NCBI GenBank assembly: GCA_965153455.1
Contig: OZ234500.1
Location: 15,685,579 to 15,749,578 of the forward strand
From: Sphagnum compactum
Lineage: Eukaryota; Bryophyta; Sphagnopsida; Sphagnales
Length of the DNA: 64,000 nt
Direction of reading: 5' to 3'
A program made the position numbers and the translations under genes. Positions 23,321-36,797 of this stretch are shown here, in pieces; position 1 is the stretch's first letter, and each line of letters begins with the position of its first letter. The notes beneath the pieces are model-generated. The model ran no database searches, was not told the origin of the DNA, and was given only the letters and a program-made list of their open reading frames with translations.

Positions 23321-24179
23321 TCATTGTTAGACCATCCTTGTTGTTTAGTTTAATTTGGAGCTAGAATTGATATGTTCAATTTTTGAAACTTGGACACTAT
23401 TGCACTTTTGAAACTTGGACAGTGGTGTATAAGTAATCAAAGTTCAAAAATCCATCCTAGGCCTTTGGTCATCATGTGACGTTTATTTGGTTGAATTACA
23501 TGCCTCAATTTTTATTTAAAATAATTAAACTTTAACAAAAAGAGTTTCCCCAAATTTCACATATATGTAGATTACTCCAATTTTTCCATTATAAATTTGT
23601 TGTAATATAAGTTCAACATTTTTGTTCAATGTTCCATTCATCATGTCATTTTGTTATTTTTCCATTGTTTCCTTTTACTTTTATTTTATTACGAATTATC
23701 AAAAACATAAGTTGAAAGCCTGATAACTCGATGATATTTTCATTTCTTTCAAGAAATTTTAATTAAATAATTAAATAATCTCTTTTCAAATTTTATATTT
23801 CCACATCATTAAAAAGTTGCAATATAATCACTTTCAATCAACCTTAAATGATTGATTCCAATAATCTTAATCACATTATCCTAGTCCACATAGGTGCCAC
23901 ATCTGCCACATGTTTACCCCATTGTTTGATGTGATTAAGTTATTAGTTCGTTTTAGTCACAATATACATACCTATTTTTTGTGTTACTCAAATCAAACAT
24001 CATTAGTCAAACGGGACAAATAACATTGCGACTAAGATGATTATGTAGTTAGTGTAGTTGCAATGTTAGTAACCTAAAAAACCATGTTTTGCAGTAGTGA
24101 CCAACAAAGATGAATGGAATGAATGGAATTTCAAGGATTATATTTAATATTTAGTTCCTACTAATAGACTTAATTTTTC

Positions 24180-25200
24180 TTACTTTTGCAAATATTTTGG
24201 ATAGTTCTTTGGATCAATTGATTTAAATTGCCTTTCTTAATGTTTTTTCATGATTAAATATTATATTGTCTTTCATGACTTTGGAGGTGTTTTGCAAATC
24301 AGTTGGAATACCTAGAAGCCCTTGTTAGATATAATAAAGGTTTTTTTGTACATAAAATTTTCCTTGTCTTACACCTCTTTTTTTTAACGCAAAAATACCA
24401 TTTTTTATATTAAGGTAAACTTGATATTATATTTGACTTCTACAACCACTTGACTTGGCTATTTATATCAATTGATTTACATTTCGTTACATGATTCCAT
24501 CAGTTTCATGATTGAAGATTGTAAATGGTCCATTTTGGAGATGTATTGCAAAACATGTTCATTGTTGAAGACTTGGAAGCCCATGCTAGATATATTCAAG
24601 TTTGGTTAATGGTTATATGTACATCTATTTTCCATGTACTTTTTTCCCTTCATTTAATGCAATTTTTTGTTAAATTTAGATTTGAACTATTAACAAACTT
24701 GACATTATTAAATTTTGCTTGATCCTTTTGAGCTAGTTGTTTGGATCAATTGATTTACATTCCATTACTTGATGAGGTTTCCATGGTTCAAGATTATGAA
24801 CAAATCTTTAGTGAACTATCTTGCAAAGGAGGTGAAGGACTTGGAAGTCCTTGTTAGATTTACTCAAGGTTCCAATGGTGATGATTTATGTACATGAAAA
24901 TCCTTATTTTACACCTCTTTCTTTGAATGCAAATACAACTTTCTAGATTGAAGGTATTAATCAACATGACATTATATTAATTTTTGGAATCTTTTTGAGC
25001 TAGTCGCTTGGATCAACTTGATTACATTCCATTACTTGATGGGGTGGCATGATTGAAGATTATAGGTGGTCCACAAGTTGGAGATGTCAAGTGTTGCAAA
25101 GGAGGTGTAGACCTAGAAGCCCTTGTTGAATATATTCAAGGTTTCAATGGTGATGATGATGATCTATGTACATGAAATTTCTTGAAGAAAGACAATACTA
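24180..25200. repeat. Four diverged tandem copies of ~255-280 bp
   Basis: The phrase 'ggatcaattgatttacattc' with variants recurs at about 24211, 24465, 24743 and 25010. Each copy continues with 'gaagacttggaagcccttgttaga'-like text and ends in a 'tttttgagctagt'-like segment. The copies differ at many sites. No protein is encoded; single frames such as 24525-24722 are by-products. Confidence 0.7.
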
Positions 25201-26969
25201 AGGTCAATTTTGCTCTTATAAATACATTTTGCAAGACTTTTTGGACTATTGAAAATTTTAAATTAATTTTAGGAGTCTCATGGCCATTCTATGTTGAATT
25301 GTTTTCTCAAAACATCAATCCCATGTTTTAGTATGTTGGAGTTCCATGCAGAAAGTAGGCACACAATTGTTTAGAAATAGATTTGAAAGTGGTGATTTTA
25401 ATTAGTTGTGAACAATTTATGTGCCTTGTACAATATGTAGTTTAATTTGTTTTGATGTTGTATTCTTTTAGAAGAGGATCTACCCTCAAGTGCAAATTGG
25501 CTCTTAGTACTTTCAAGTTGGGAAAACAATTCAACATATTGTGGTGGGATCGAGGTATTGACTATTTAGTTGTACTACTTAAAAAAATTAAGAATGCATT
25601 TGATCTTCATGAATTGGATTACAACACACGTAGACATTTGTAAAAAATGAGACATCTAGAAGTGAAAGCATTGAGATGCTATTAGTAACTCCATTTTTTT
25701 TTGACATCATTTTGGGGTAGGGCACATGTTTGGTTGTCTCCTTTTTTATGGTGTCAACACTAGCCATTGGCTATGTTTTAGGGTGTGAATTTGTGATCAC
25801 TATTCAATCTAGTTTTTGGGTATAAGGTTGTTCAAGGATGACCTAGAAGCCCATGTTAGATATATTCAAGGTTTTAGTGGTGTTGATGTGTGGGTGCATT
25901 CACAAAATAATGAACCCTAGGACGCATAATCAATGTTTGGTTCTTCATGTTTCAATGTCAAAAATTGCACAAATACTATAAACTTCTTTAATGTGTTTAC
26001 ATGATAATGTTACTAATATATTATGGAAACATGTGAAATAATTTGAAATGAATTTAATAGGATAATGTATTAAAAAACACTCACTATGCCTTGTAACCAA
26101 TGCCTTCATTGCTTAACGGACTTTTAAATGAATTTAAAGGACTTGGAAATGACATAATTTTGGGGAGATTCTCAAACCATATATTTACATAATAGTATAA
26201 TGCAACATAGTTTTGGGTCATGAGAGTTTTTTTTATTTCTTTTTACAACTTACAAGTGAAATATTCCCAATATATCCCAAGGATATTCTAGGAGAAACAA
26301 TCACCTAAATATTTATATAGTGGTCAACCCCAATTCAATATTTTGTGAATGTACATGTGTACAAAAATATAGTTAATTCTAAGTTGCATGTTGGAGATCT
26401 ACTCTCTTGTAAAAGAGGTGGAGGACTTGGAAACTTTTATTCATACACTGAAGGTTAAACAAATTATTCCTAGGATATTTTTAAAATATTTCAAAATAAA
26501 CAATCATAAGTAAGGAAACAACCTTGGTTATTGTTACTGTGTTTTGATCCTACAACAAAAAAATGATTGAAATATGAACTTTTGAAAATAAGATCAAATC
26601 AAAATCTAGTCATCAAAAGTTTATAAATATTTTGTTGGTGTAAGGTTTTGTCATTTCTTTTGGAATTCATCTTTTTTTTAAAAACATGTGTCGCATATTG
26701 AATCCCTATAAAACATTTTGGAATGAAATGATATTGTGAGGTGCATTTGAATCTTCATGCAAATTTGAAACCTTGCATGATTCCACTTCAAAATTTCATT
26801 ATTCTACGTCTGGTGTATATTTATTGAATTTCATCATTATGTACAAAATCTTATTCAAGTTACAACCTTAATTCATAATTACATTGCTGATTTTATTATG
26901 TGTTTATGGCATTGAAATAAAGAACACACTATAAAAGTCCAATTAATGTGATTAAAAAAATGAGCCCAC
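25201..26969. other. AT-rich DNA, probably old transposon sequence
   Basis: No coding signal can be supported. A fragment near 25845-25880 resembles part of the 24-25 kb tandem repeat. The right end may continue into the copia relic at 26970. Confidence 0.45.
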
Positions 26970-27288
26970 CCTATCTTGTAACTACCCCATGGTTAAAGTC
27001 CTTATTTGTGGAAATGGTTATGGCAAAAAATTCACCCACTACTTTTTTTGTGGTAACCACAGTTGCATGAAAATTGTACAAACCCAATGTTTCGTGGGAG
27101 AATAAAGCACATTAAAGTGCACTATCATTACATTAGAGAAAAAATGGTTTGAAGAGAGATTGACATACATTCCTACTACAAATCAACTTGTTGACATCAT
27201 GACAAAACCTCTTAGGAGGATCAAATTCAAGAAACTTAGAGAAGAGATTGGAATAATTAGCTTGAAAAATGCTAATGTAATTTGATTC
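26970..27288 (+). mobile_element. Ty1/copia relic: RNase H and C-terminal end of pol
   Basis: Plus-strand fragments give WLKSLFVEMVMAKNSPTT, then HYHYIREKM, then a block reading IPTTNQLVDIMTKPL and IKFKKLREEIGIISLKNANV just before a stop. This is the usual C-terminus of copia polyproteins. Stops and frame changes show it is inactive. The polyprotein end is followed within 100 bp by a likely 3' LTR start, the expected order. Confidence 0.8.
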
Positions 27289-27371
27289 ATCTTAAAGTGT
27301 TAGTACACATGGTAGGAATATGAGAGAATTATGATAAGTTTTAATTTTTCTCCTTCAAAACATAAGAATGA

Positions 27372-27724
27372 GTGTTGAGAGGGGCTATTGTAAATCGACA
27401 CTTAGTTCCCATAATTAAATTCAAAAAATTAGTTAGGTAATTAAGTAATTAGATTAACTTTTGGAAAGTTTAACTTTTCATGTTGTTAGTGTGGTTGGTT
27501 GTAATTTTTTGGATTTCGTTTTTATTTTATCTGTTGTATTCCTTGATTTTTCTGTTTATTATTTAGGTTGGAAAACCAACCTCAACATTCCTTTGCTCAT
27601 TGGATTCTTTCTTCAAGATTAAAGGGCTTCAAGCTGGTTTCATCATGCTTAGCTGGACACTTGTGATATCTACAATTGTAAAGTATATAAACACATAATG
27701 TTCTTCCAACCTAATCACATCAAT
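27372..27724 (+). mobile_element. Probable 3' LTR of the copia relic
   Basis: A TGTTGAGAGG start sits about 85 bp after the polyprotein stop, behind a purine-rich 'aagaatgag', as in many copia elements. A TATA-like 'agtatataaaca' occurs near 27681-27693. The right end is set at a CA near 27724 by guess. I did not find a second LTR to pair with it, so the borders are uncertain. Confidence 0.45.
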
Positions 27725-29299
27725 GGTGCTTAAAATTAGTATTTTGATTTTCATTCTCTTGGTTCACAAAATTTTAAATTGCAAGAGCCACATTATTTTC
27801 CAACTAGATTGTTTTCCAAGCTATTACTACATGTGATTTAGAGACCATTCCATGTGTCATGATTTTATTGAGAGTTGTGTGTTATTTTGGTAAGCCAATA
27901 TGTACGTTACAAATGAACTATCTTATATTTAAAGTACTTACTATTATTTCTATGTGAATATATGTACTTGGCCTAATGTGAAAGACATTTTAAAGCAAAT
28001 ACACATAACAAAGTGGTGAAATTTTATTTAATCTTTGAGAAGATTCAAAATAAGTCCATGGAGCAAGTTTAAATAAAAGTGTTTTAGTGATGGATCTGGT
28101 GGTGTGTTGAAGCATTTTCATTTGTATCAAAGGAAGACAAACTTTAACAACCCTAATCAATTGCCTTTTCCTTGGGGGGGTTAGATGAACCCTTATATCA
28201 CAAACTTACTAGGTTTCATGAGTTCGTACAAATTTTGTGTGAAATCTGGTTTTCATAGGTTCATACAAAAAAATATGAATTGCACGTTATGGTTAATATG
28301 AACAATATTTGTAAGTATTCACTATCTTAAATATTCAAACAAATGAAACATTGTTTTTCAATGACATGTGTGAATGTTCATGTTTAATATACAAAAATCT
28401 CATAGTTTTATGCAAAATTACATCATGATAATTGCATGGATTTAGTTAAAATGTAAATCATATGCACTTCAAATCAAGATATCATGAGTTAAAAAGACAC
28501 ATCATATATATAGAAGTAATATATATATTTTCCCTGCCATTTTTACACTTGAAATGTATGGATTTTTGCATGAACATATTGTTTTATTATTTTTGCACAA
28601 TTTCTATTGAAATTTCATGATATTGAAAGTTTGTGATGTATGTTTTGAAATTTGAATATTGGAATATTAGTTATATTGAACATGTGAAGCATATTCTCAT
28701 ATATTATTCTCATATATTATTTTTTAGTACTTTGTCTTTACGATAGTTTACAAGGAAATTTGCACTAAACATTCTACCCAATGTTACATTAGTTAGATAA
28801 TGTACACATGGACATTTGAATCTCATAACATTTTGAATTTATGCTTTCCTACTTACATGACTTTTGTATTAAGATACATTCTACTCTGTTTTTACAATGT
28901 TGATTTGGAATGAATTTTTGTTTTTTATTATGTATATGCTTGTTGATTTTGCTTTGATACCATGGGTTCAATGATTTATGTTTATCATATTTCTTGTGTA
29001 GTTATCTTATGTGATGGCAATCAATATGCACGGCACTTTGTTTGTAGATTTGTTTGAGTTATGTAAACATAATTTTATTTTTAATTTGAACCAAGATTTC
29101 ATAATTCTAATAGGTAATTATGGGTACATGTATGTTATAAATGTTATGCAAAATAATTTTTAAAAAAAAGTAATTTTGAAGGTTGTTCATAAAGTAGAAT
29201 GGAATGACATTTTGATTCTTTGAAATATTTACCATAATTTAGAAAGCTCACAAGTGCTAATTTTTCCATATTCAAGTTTTAGATGACCTATTACTTCAA
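27725..29299. other. AT-rich DNA, no gene seen
   Basis: Very AT-rich with no coding signal. It may include decayed 5' sequence of the copia fragment that begins near 29.3 kb. Confidence 0.45.
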
Positions 29300-30720
29300 A
29301 GTAAAGGAGTGTTGATCAATTGTTAATAGTTCAAAGGAAGAACTAGAAGAAGTAGTTGCCAAGTTACTTGGTGAAAATAAAATGACATTGCATCTTACAA
29401 CATTTTGCAATCTATTGATGAGGAACATATTGCACAACTTGTAAGTTGTACATTAGCTATTAAATGTGGTCTTAATTAATCATGTTACATGAACAAACAA
29501 CAAAAGAGAATGTAGTTCATGTTTAAGAAAAAATCTACAATAAATAAAATATGCAAGAAAAAAAAATTGCTATTACTTTTGTGAGGTGCATCACTAACAT
29601 TAGACGTACTTTGTAAGAACTTGGCAAATATATTAGTGATATTGATCTATTGGCTAAGATCAAAGTTAATTTACTAACCTCTTACGAACCATTGTTATTA
29701 GCATGTGGGATAACATACTGTGTGTTGATCAATCTTTAAGATTGTTTAAGATTCTTTAAGACACTATAACTACTCAACACAAGATAAATGGGTGAGAGTG
29801 GTCTTTACTTTTGAACTAGTTCAACCAAGCACATGGGGACATTTGCACAAGATGGACATTTGCACCATCAAGCTGATGAGTGCTTAAGTATTAATGTTGA
29901 TTTTTCTATTGATGCTTCATTGATTATTGTTGAGCACATAGAATAATATCAAGTGGCATCAACATCTTAGTCATATCAACATTGATATGATTAAATGTAT
30001 GCATCATGAATAGTCGGTTGATGGTTTCAAGGTTGAAGGAGACAATCCTAATGAACTATATTTTGCAAGGGTTGTCTTCAAAGCAAGATTACTTGCAAAA
30101 CTTTTTCAATCAACAAGGAGCCAACAAGCGAAAGATTACCGGCCAAGTGAATTCTACCATGGTGATATTTGTAGTCCCATATGATTTGTTCCTTCATTGG
30201 GAAGATCTAGATATATTTTTGCTCTTCCAAGATGACTACAATTCTTATCAAATTGTTTACTTCATCAAGGCTAAGAGTGAAACCTATTCATATTTTTTGT
30301 GCATGTAGTGAAAACTCAAATTAAAGAATAAGAATAGGATTCTTAGGTTTTGATTTAATCATGATGGAATTCGCACCTTATTTGGATCATGAGATGACTA
30401 TGCCACACATACACCTGAACAAAATGTTTGTTGTAGAACATGAGAATCAAGCAATTATTGAGAACATGTGTTCAATGTTTCATGCAAAGAGCATCCTGCA
30501 AGAATTTTAGGTTGAAGTAGTTTCTACTGCTATCTACATTCTTAAGATAATTAGTATGTGGACCCTTCATAGCATCTCACAATTACAAGCTTGGTGTGGA
30601 CAGAGACTTGATTTTTCACATTTTTGCATTTTAGGATCTCTAGCTTACATGCATATTTGAAAGCCCTTATGCACCAAGTTCGATCCTAAGTTGGATCCGA
30701 GCTTGGGGGTGACGTTTAAG
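29300..30720 (+). mobile_element. Ty1/copia relic: gag through integrase
   Basis: In plus-strand order, a gag-like block reads ELGKYISDIDLLAKIKVNL with SYEPLLLACGI (near 29625-29712). A pre-integrase block follows (WHQHLSHINIDMIKCMHH near 29953-30010). Integrase-like blocks are FLLFQDDYNSYQIVYFIKAK near 30218-30275, YTPEQN/VVE-like words near 30405-30440 and a MFHAKSILQEF-like block near 30478. A post-integrase piece (LGSLAYMHI, TKFDPKLDPS) lies near 30635-30700. Frames shift and stops abound. Reverse transcriptase would come next, but the lipase-like gene begins within 250 bp, so the element is truncated there. Confidence 0.75.
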
Positions 30721-30952
30721 TCTTCAAATTTAGAAAATATGTGAGTAAATATATAGAGCGCCATATATTAGTTGTTGGGTAAGAATTTTATAATTTTAAT
30801 TAAGCTTTTACAATAGGGTTATATTTACTATGAAAACCAATTTATGATTAATATAAGGTACATGCATTAATATAGGAAACCTTGCTTGAAGCTTTGGATG
30901 GTCCTGTGCCACCATAAACCTTCTCTTGTGTCCAACACTAAGCATTCTCCTG

Positions 30953-33900
30953 CTACTGTTGCTCTGTTGTTATGCTTCTGTCAGGCTTCTCCTTGGTACT
31001 CAGAACCTCAGGGACTTGCCCAAACCCATAGTTTCCAGTTTTGTGTGTTTCTTCCCCCTCAATTGACTTTCTCTTCTCGGTTTCTCCTACCCCCTTAGCA
31101 GTGGAACCCCCACCTATTGGTGTACTGGCACCATCCATTGTGCAAGAGCATAGTAGATCCAGAAGGTAGTCTTCTGAGGCCGCCTCACTTGCAGCCAAAT
31201 ACCTGTGGCTCCATACAGGTCCATGCACATCATCCTCGTTGATGATGTTTATTGTGTCACTGGCTGCCTTTGGCCAGCCCATGTGAATCTCAGACTGGCC
31301 TGTTGTTGGTGAGTATGCCTCATCCAGCACCATGTGTTCAATGTCCTCTCTATTAGCATCCATTGGTGCCTGACACCGCCGATTGAGCTCAAATATGCAG
31401 TCATCAAGCATAAGCTCTATGCCACAGCTGGCTTGAATAGCTGAGAGCTTTGCCCAAACACAATGGCGCCCTGCCATGGCTGTCTTCCGAAGCTCATCTG
31501 GTGAAGGATCCTCAGCATGAGAAATGGTTGCTGATATGACCTGAAATGAAAGAACCAAATTAGATTGGGACCTTTTGTGGACCAGTAGATAAATGCACAA
31601 CCTCACAAGGTTCATCGTGCATCCATGTTCATGATTTTAAAAAAAAGCACTGATTGCTTCATTTACATTTTTCAAGAATACAGCCACAGAGTCTATGCAT
31701 GTCCATACACAAAAGCTCCCGGGAAATGATAATGGCTGTATGATAACCCCAGTACTCTCCCAGTTTGGGTCATGTGTACACAACAGTTTTGCTGCAAGTC
31801 CTTCTTCAGGTAAATTATGATCAGATGTATTCTAACATGTCCAACATGAGATAAGGAACTAAGCATTTCTACACAAATTGAAGAGAATAAGACAAGATCA
31901 TCAAATAAGAATTCATGATTACCTGTGAAAAACCCATTGGAAGGACAATGTTGATATCACCCTCCCAATTCTGGGCATATAAGCTTGTGAACCCCCCCAT
32001 CTCAATTCCCAAATTGGCAAGCTGAGAACACCAGTGCTTTGTCTCTATCTCAGCCATTTTTGCTACCTGTCAGGAAATGCAACCACTCTCAGATTCCTGG
32101 AGCAATTTCTACAGACTAAAACACAAAAACTACTACCTTAGCACATTGGAGATGAGCAATGGAAGCGGTCAGATGCCTTGCTATCAACTTCATCAATGCT
32201 TATGGTTAAATCCAGAATTTGAACACGTAGGCAACTTGAACTGATGTCAAATGAGCTGTCACTCTGTGACAAAGTATATATCTAAGTTATTGCAGAGAAA
32301 TCTCCACAACAACGCTTCAAAGGTGACATGACAACAAGTGCAGTTGTAACCTTGTGAGAGTTGGTCACAAAGTGTCAGACCGGCACCTTCATTACAAATA
32401 GCAGTGATGATCTGCCTTAATGACCCACTGACTTCATCAGCTCCCAATGGTAGGTGTAGATAAGTATTCTAATTGTTCACCCAAAATTCAGGCAAACCAT
32501 TCTAAAAAATCTGTGAAAGATGAAGTATGTGCATGGAGCAGGAGCTGACAAAAGTTCCAAGCTCTTCACTTGACAACTTTCAGAAGCCTGGTGAGTGTTC
32601 AGAGATTTTGCACACCTTGCCTCTGAGGCCACCATGAGCCTGAATGGTCTCGTTGAGATGCAATAATGGTGCAATGTATGGACTTGACTGGCTGATGATA
32701 AAATGGTTAACATTGAAAAGCTCCCTCAGTTTTTGCAAGGGCAGCTCAGTCTCTAAGCTGGCATTGCATCCCTGCCTCTTTGCAGCTGTCATCTGCACTT
32801 CACAGACATGTCCAGTTCAACATATTTTCCATCTCTTGCATATGTGAAGAGATCCAGAATTGTGGCTTGAATCTTGTGCAGTGTTTGACAAGACATTGTA
32901 AAGAAGCAGCAACCCTACATGCTTGAAGTAAAATCATAGCATTTTGATCCGCTTCACATATAATGGTGTGAATCCCTTACTTTTGTAGGGGGCAAATAAT
33001 GAACAATTTCACCAGCCCGGTTCTTGATCATGAGCTCTGGGAAAGTGAGCAGACCAACAGGGGGTGCACATGAGACAGCAACAGCACTCCAGATGACCAC
33101 ATGTGGAGATGTCAAGTAATTCAAGAACTGTGAAGGCTGATTTCCCAGCCGGCAAGCAGGTATTGAAATGCCAAGAACACGACCAGATAATTCAAATGCC
33201 TCCTCGAATGTTAGGTCCCCAATCAAGTCCTGCATGCTCTGTTGCAGCTTCTCAATTTCATAGGTGCTAGCATCCTGGGTGCTCAAGCGATATGCAGCAA
33301 CATATGCAGCACACATCTTCTCATAGAATTGCATTGGAGGTGCTGGATGATCAAAAAAGTATTGGAGTTCTGCTGATGTGCGGGTGGTTGCAAAGGAAGA
33401 TACAATGGCTCCCACATTGGCCCCCACCACTATACTTGGAAGCAGCTGATGCTCCACCAAGGTTCGGAAGACTGATGTATGAAATGTTCCAAATGCAACA
33501 TTTCCACTGAACACAAGTGCAGTTCGACCAAAATTCTGCCGTGTTTCCATCATGCAGGTGAGTTTTTCTTCCAATGTGAACTCCTCCGGATTCATTTCAC
33601 ATATTGCATGGAGGTGGTTTCTGTAACCAGATTTGTATCACATGCCCGTGAGATTCAGCTTAGGCATATTGGAGTGCCAGCATAGAAACATAGAAGCAAT
33701 ATAGAGAGCATGAATCCAGGCCACTCCACATAGTTGCACAAGAGTACTGCAGAAACAACCAACGAACAGACTTACCTGACTTCATTCTGATACTCATGAA
33801 CAAGTCGTGGAATCTGTTGTCTCCTGATGTGCAGCTGTGGATTACACATGTGGCCTAGATTACGAGACAGATCAGCTCGCAAGGAAAAGATTATTTCTTG

Positions 33901-36797
33901 CACACTGCCTTCCATCCGTCTCTGTTGCAGCTCAGAAAGCTTGCCTTGTACAAAGGCTTCATCATAAAGCATCGATTCATTCAAGTCACCCTCAGGAACC
34001 AACATGCTGGCTGCCTGGGCCCACTCATCATAGGTGATAGATGCATCCATCAATTTTGTCCAATAAGCATGACATGAAGTGATCTCAACTGCTTTATGAG
34101 AGCCCAAATGCTTTCTCCTTCTACAAATTGCAAGACCAATAATCACAGTTGCCACTGTCACTACAAGTACTGCCCTAGGACCAAGTACATGTGTCCAAGA
34201 CAGGAATGACACTAATACTACAGCAGCAAATGCTGCACATGGTTTCCAAATCTTCCAACCCCACTTGCCATCACTTTCCCCTTCAACAATGTGACACATG
34301 TACCTGTAACAACACGTTTGGTTAGGTCTGAAGCAAAGGACTACTGATGGAAAAGTATGATTCAGAACTCTATCCAGGTTTTGTTAGGGTGAGAAGCATT
34401 ACAACAGCAAACATCTGATGAGAATTCCTTAGTGTTGGAAATTCTGAAATGCTGGATGAATGCTCAATATCCCTACACCACATAAGTAGAGCAGTTCACA
34501 TGAACTAAAGCACTCAGAATCTGATTCTATTTGAGATAAATTATTCACATACCTTGTGGCCAGAAGTTGCAATGTCAACCAACCCAATATCCAGCCAAGC
34601 ACCTGGCCAACCACTGCTGCAGCTGTAGAGCCAGGTGATGGAAATAGCATAGACCAAGATATTTGGGCAATGGGTATTGCCATAGTAAGGACCATCAGAA
34701 CCCAAGTACTTGGATCTGTCCAGGGCATATACAGAGCAGAAGTAAAACACCTTTGTGCTCCTAACCAAAACTTTGAACAAAAATATCATGTGGCCCTCTT
34801 TACACTGATAGCTGCAAACCTTTTCTCAGTAGTCTCCTAAAGATAAACAAAGAGTGACTCCAACCATGGACCAAACTGCAATTTCAAGATAGAGACAGCT
34901 ATCAAGTTCATAGATGACAGGGATGGGAAGAGGCAAAGGTGTCTTGATCATCATACCAAGGCTTGATTCACTAACATCAACAACCGATACATGTGCAGGT
35001 TCACTATGTACAGATATGTAAGAGCCATCTATATTCACAGGCTTGGCAGCATAAACTTGCAGTCCTCGGTTCTGATATTCTGAAGGACACTGTACTGTCA
35101 GCACTGGTCCTTTTGTTCCCTGTCAAACCCAGCAGCACCAGTTGCACTTGTTAAATCCTTTTCTTGATGTTCTGGGCAAAGTATGAATCAGACCAGACAC
35201 CCAGAAAAAGAAAAAGAGACTCAATAGCTCTGGAACGGAGGTAGGTTTCTTACCCTTGAAATCCGTGATATGGACAACAAGTTTGTGATATGATCATTTG
35301 TCGAAGCCAATATCTGCACACCATCCAAGTGGACACCTTCTATTTCCAGTGTTTCAGCTGCAAGTTAGAGAAATTTGAGGAACTGTTATCCCAATCCAAT
35401 AGAATCATATGCATTGCCACTGGCCATATGCAAAGCTCTTTAAGGTTGACCACAAGAAAACATCAGGATTTGTTCAATCTGTATCAGGCTGCAGCATCCA
35501 TAGGCCACTTGTCTCCATGGACTCTGGACATAGCTGGCTTTAAATTGGGGGATCTAAGGTTATGGGGATGGCAGGGGATCAAGTGGAGGAGCAAATGTTT
35601 TTGTGGTTGAAATCTCTGAACTAGATGCACAGAAATGCACATGAATAGAAGAAGGCAAACATGTACATGACACAGCAAACACAAACAGAAAACTCATAAA
35701 CAAAACTTGGATGTGCTTACATACCACATACTTGAACCACACTGGTGATGACAGGCACATCAATCCCCTGAAGCTTCAACAGCTTTACCTGTTTCCCTGG
35801 TCATACCAGCACATCAATCATGGGTTAGCAGGAAATTCACCAAAAGCCCATCAAGATCCATTGATTGTGTTCGTGCAAACATTTAGGAGAGGAGTGATGC
35901 AGTTGGTGTGCAGCAGGAAGAAAAGAAGGATGTCACAGTATCTGCAAACATGCACAACTGACCGGCTTCTCCTTGTCTTTTTGAATCCAGTTTTTTACAC
36001 CATACCACAACAAGATGAAGAGGAGGAAGCTGAATGCTTGGTCTAACCCACCAGCAAGATAATTTTCCTATTGACACAAAGCTCTGCAGAAAGGACTTTG
36101 TCTCTTTGGGTTTGATACAAATTATAGCTACTGTTTTTTGCAGAGAATCATGCTATTCTAGCGGTAAGCATACCAGCTTACCAGTGGAGTTGAGCAAGAG
36201 TCCCCAGCTATCCAACTGCAACGTGCTGCGATCATCATCCTCATTAGCCTGCAGAAGAATAATTTCTGCATGACATAGAAGATCATCATACGTCCATGCT
36301 TGTGTCTGTACAACAGTGGAGAACGCTAATCTCTCAACTTGCGGAGCAAAACCATAGAGATTCTTGAGCCTCTCAACCCATTTCCTCTCCTGCATCTCTG
36401 AGAGGCCGCAAGTGAATGACAACATCAGGGCACAGGGGTAATGTGGTCCGGTCGTCTCATGAAAGTCCGCTTCAGAATCTTCTCTTCCCCTACGTTCTCT
36501 CCACCTCTGTTCCAGAAAATCCAGCCTCTCGAAAAACGCACTGTCGTTCTCTGCTGAGCCGGACTCTAGCGATCTATCTCCGTCGTCGACCTCCGATGCA
36601 TGTTTCCCCTTGAGTTCCGCATCCACTGAGGCTTGATTTTCTATTTTGATTGCTGGAGCTGCAAAAAGTTTCTTCCATGACGAGGGAATTTTGCTGCTGA
36701 TACCACACACAGCTGCTAGCAGATGGTACAGGCCTATTCCAACGTTAGACACGAAGCTGTTGAGATTAATTCCACGGCTGAGTCCTTCCAGCTTCAT
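30953..36797 (-). CDS. SDP1-like DUF3336/patatin membrane protein, predicted pseudoenzyme
   Basis: Ten minus-strand exons: 36797-36182, 35796-35725, 35357-35254, 35119-34865, 34770-34553, 34303-33776, 33620-32981, 32792-32616, 32066-31923, 31540-30953. Total 1113 residues; an in-frame TGA two codons before the ATG supports the start. All joins are GT-AG in matching phase; the exon 4/5 join uses a weak donor and is the least certain. Residues 1-345 match nothing I know; 371-391, 398-420, 444-462 and 466-483 look membrane-spanning. Then come a DUF3336-like region (TYDEW at 512-516 to about 597) and a patatin domain (about 625-840). It resembles plant SDP1, the oil-body triacylglycerol lipase of about 825 residues. 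However, GxSxG reads GANVG (Asn666), the SGG loop reads SGN, and the catalytic Asp aligns with Asn821. A lipase is therefore unlikely; a scaffold or regulator is possible. Confidence 0.85.
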
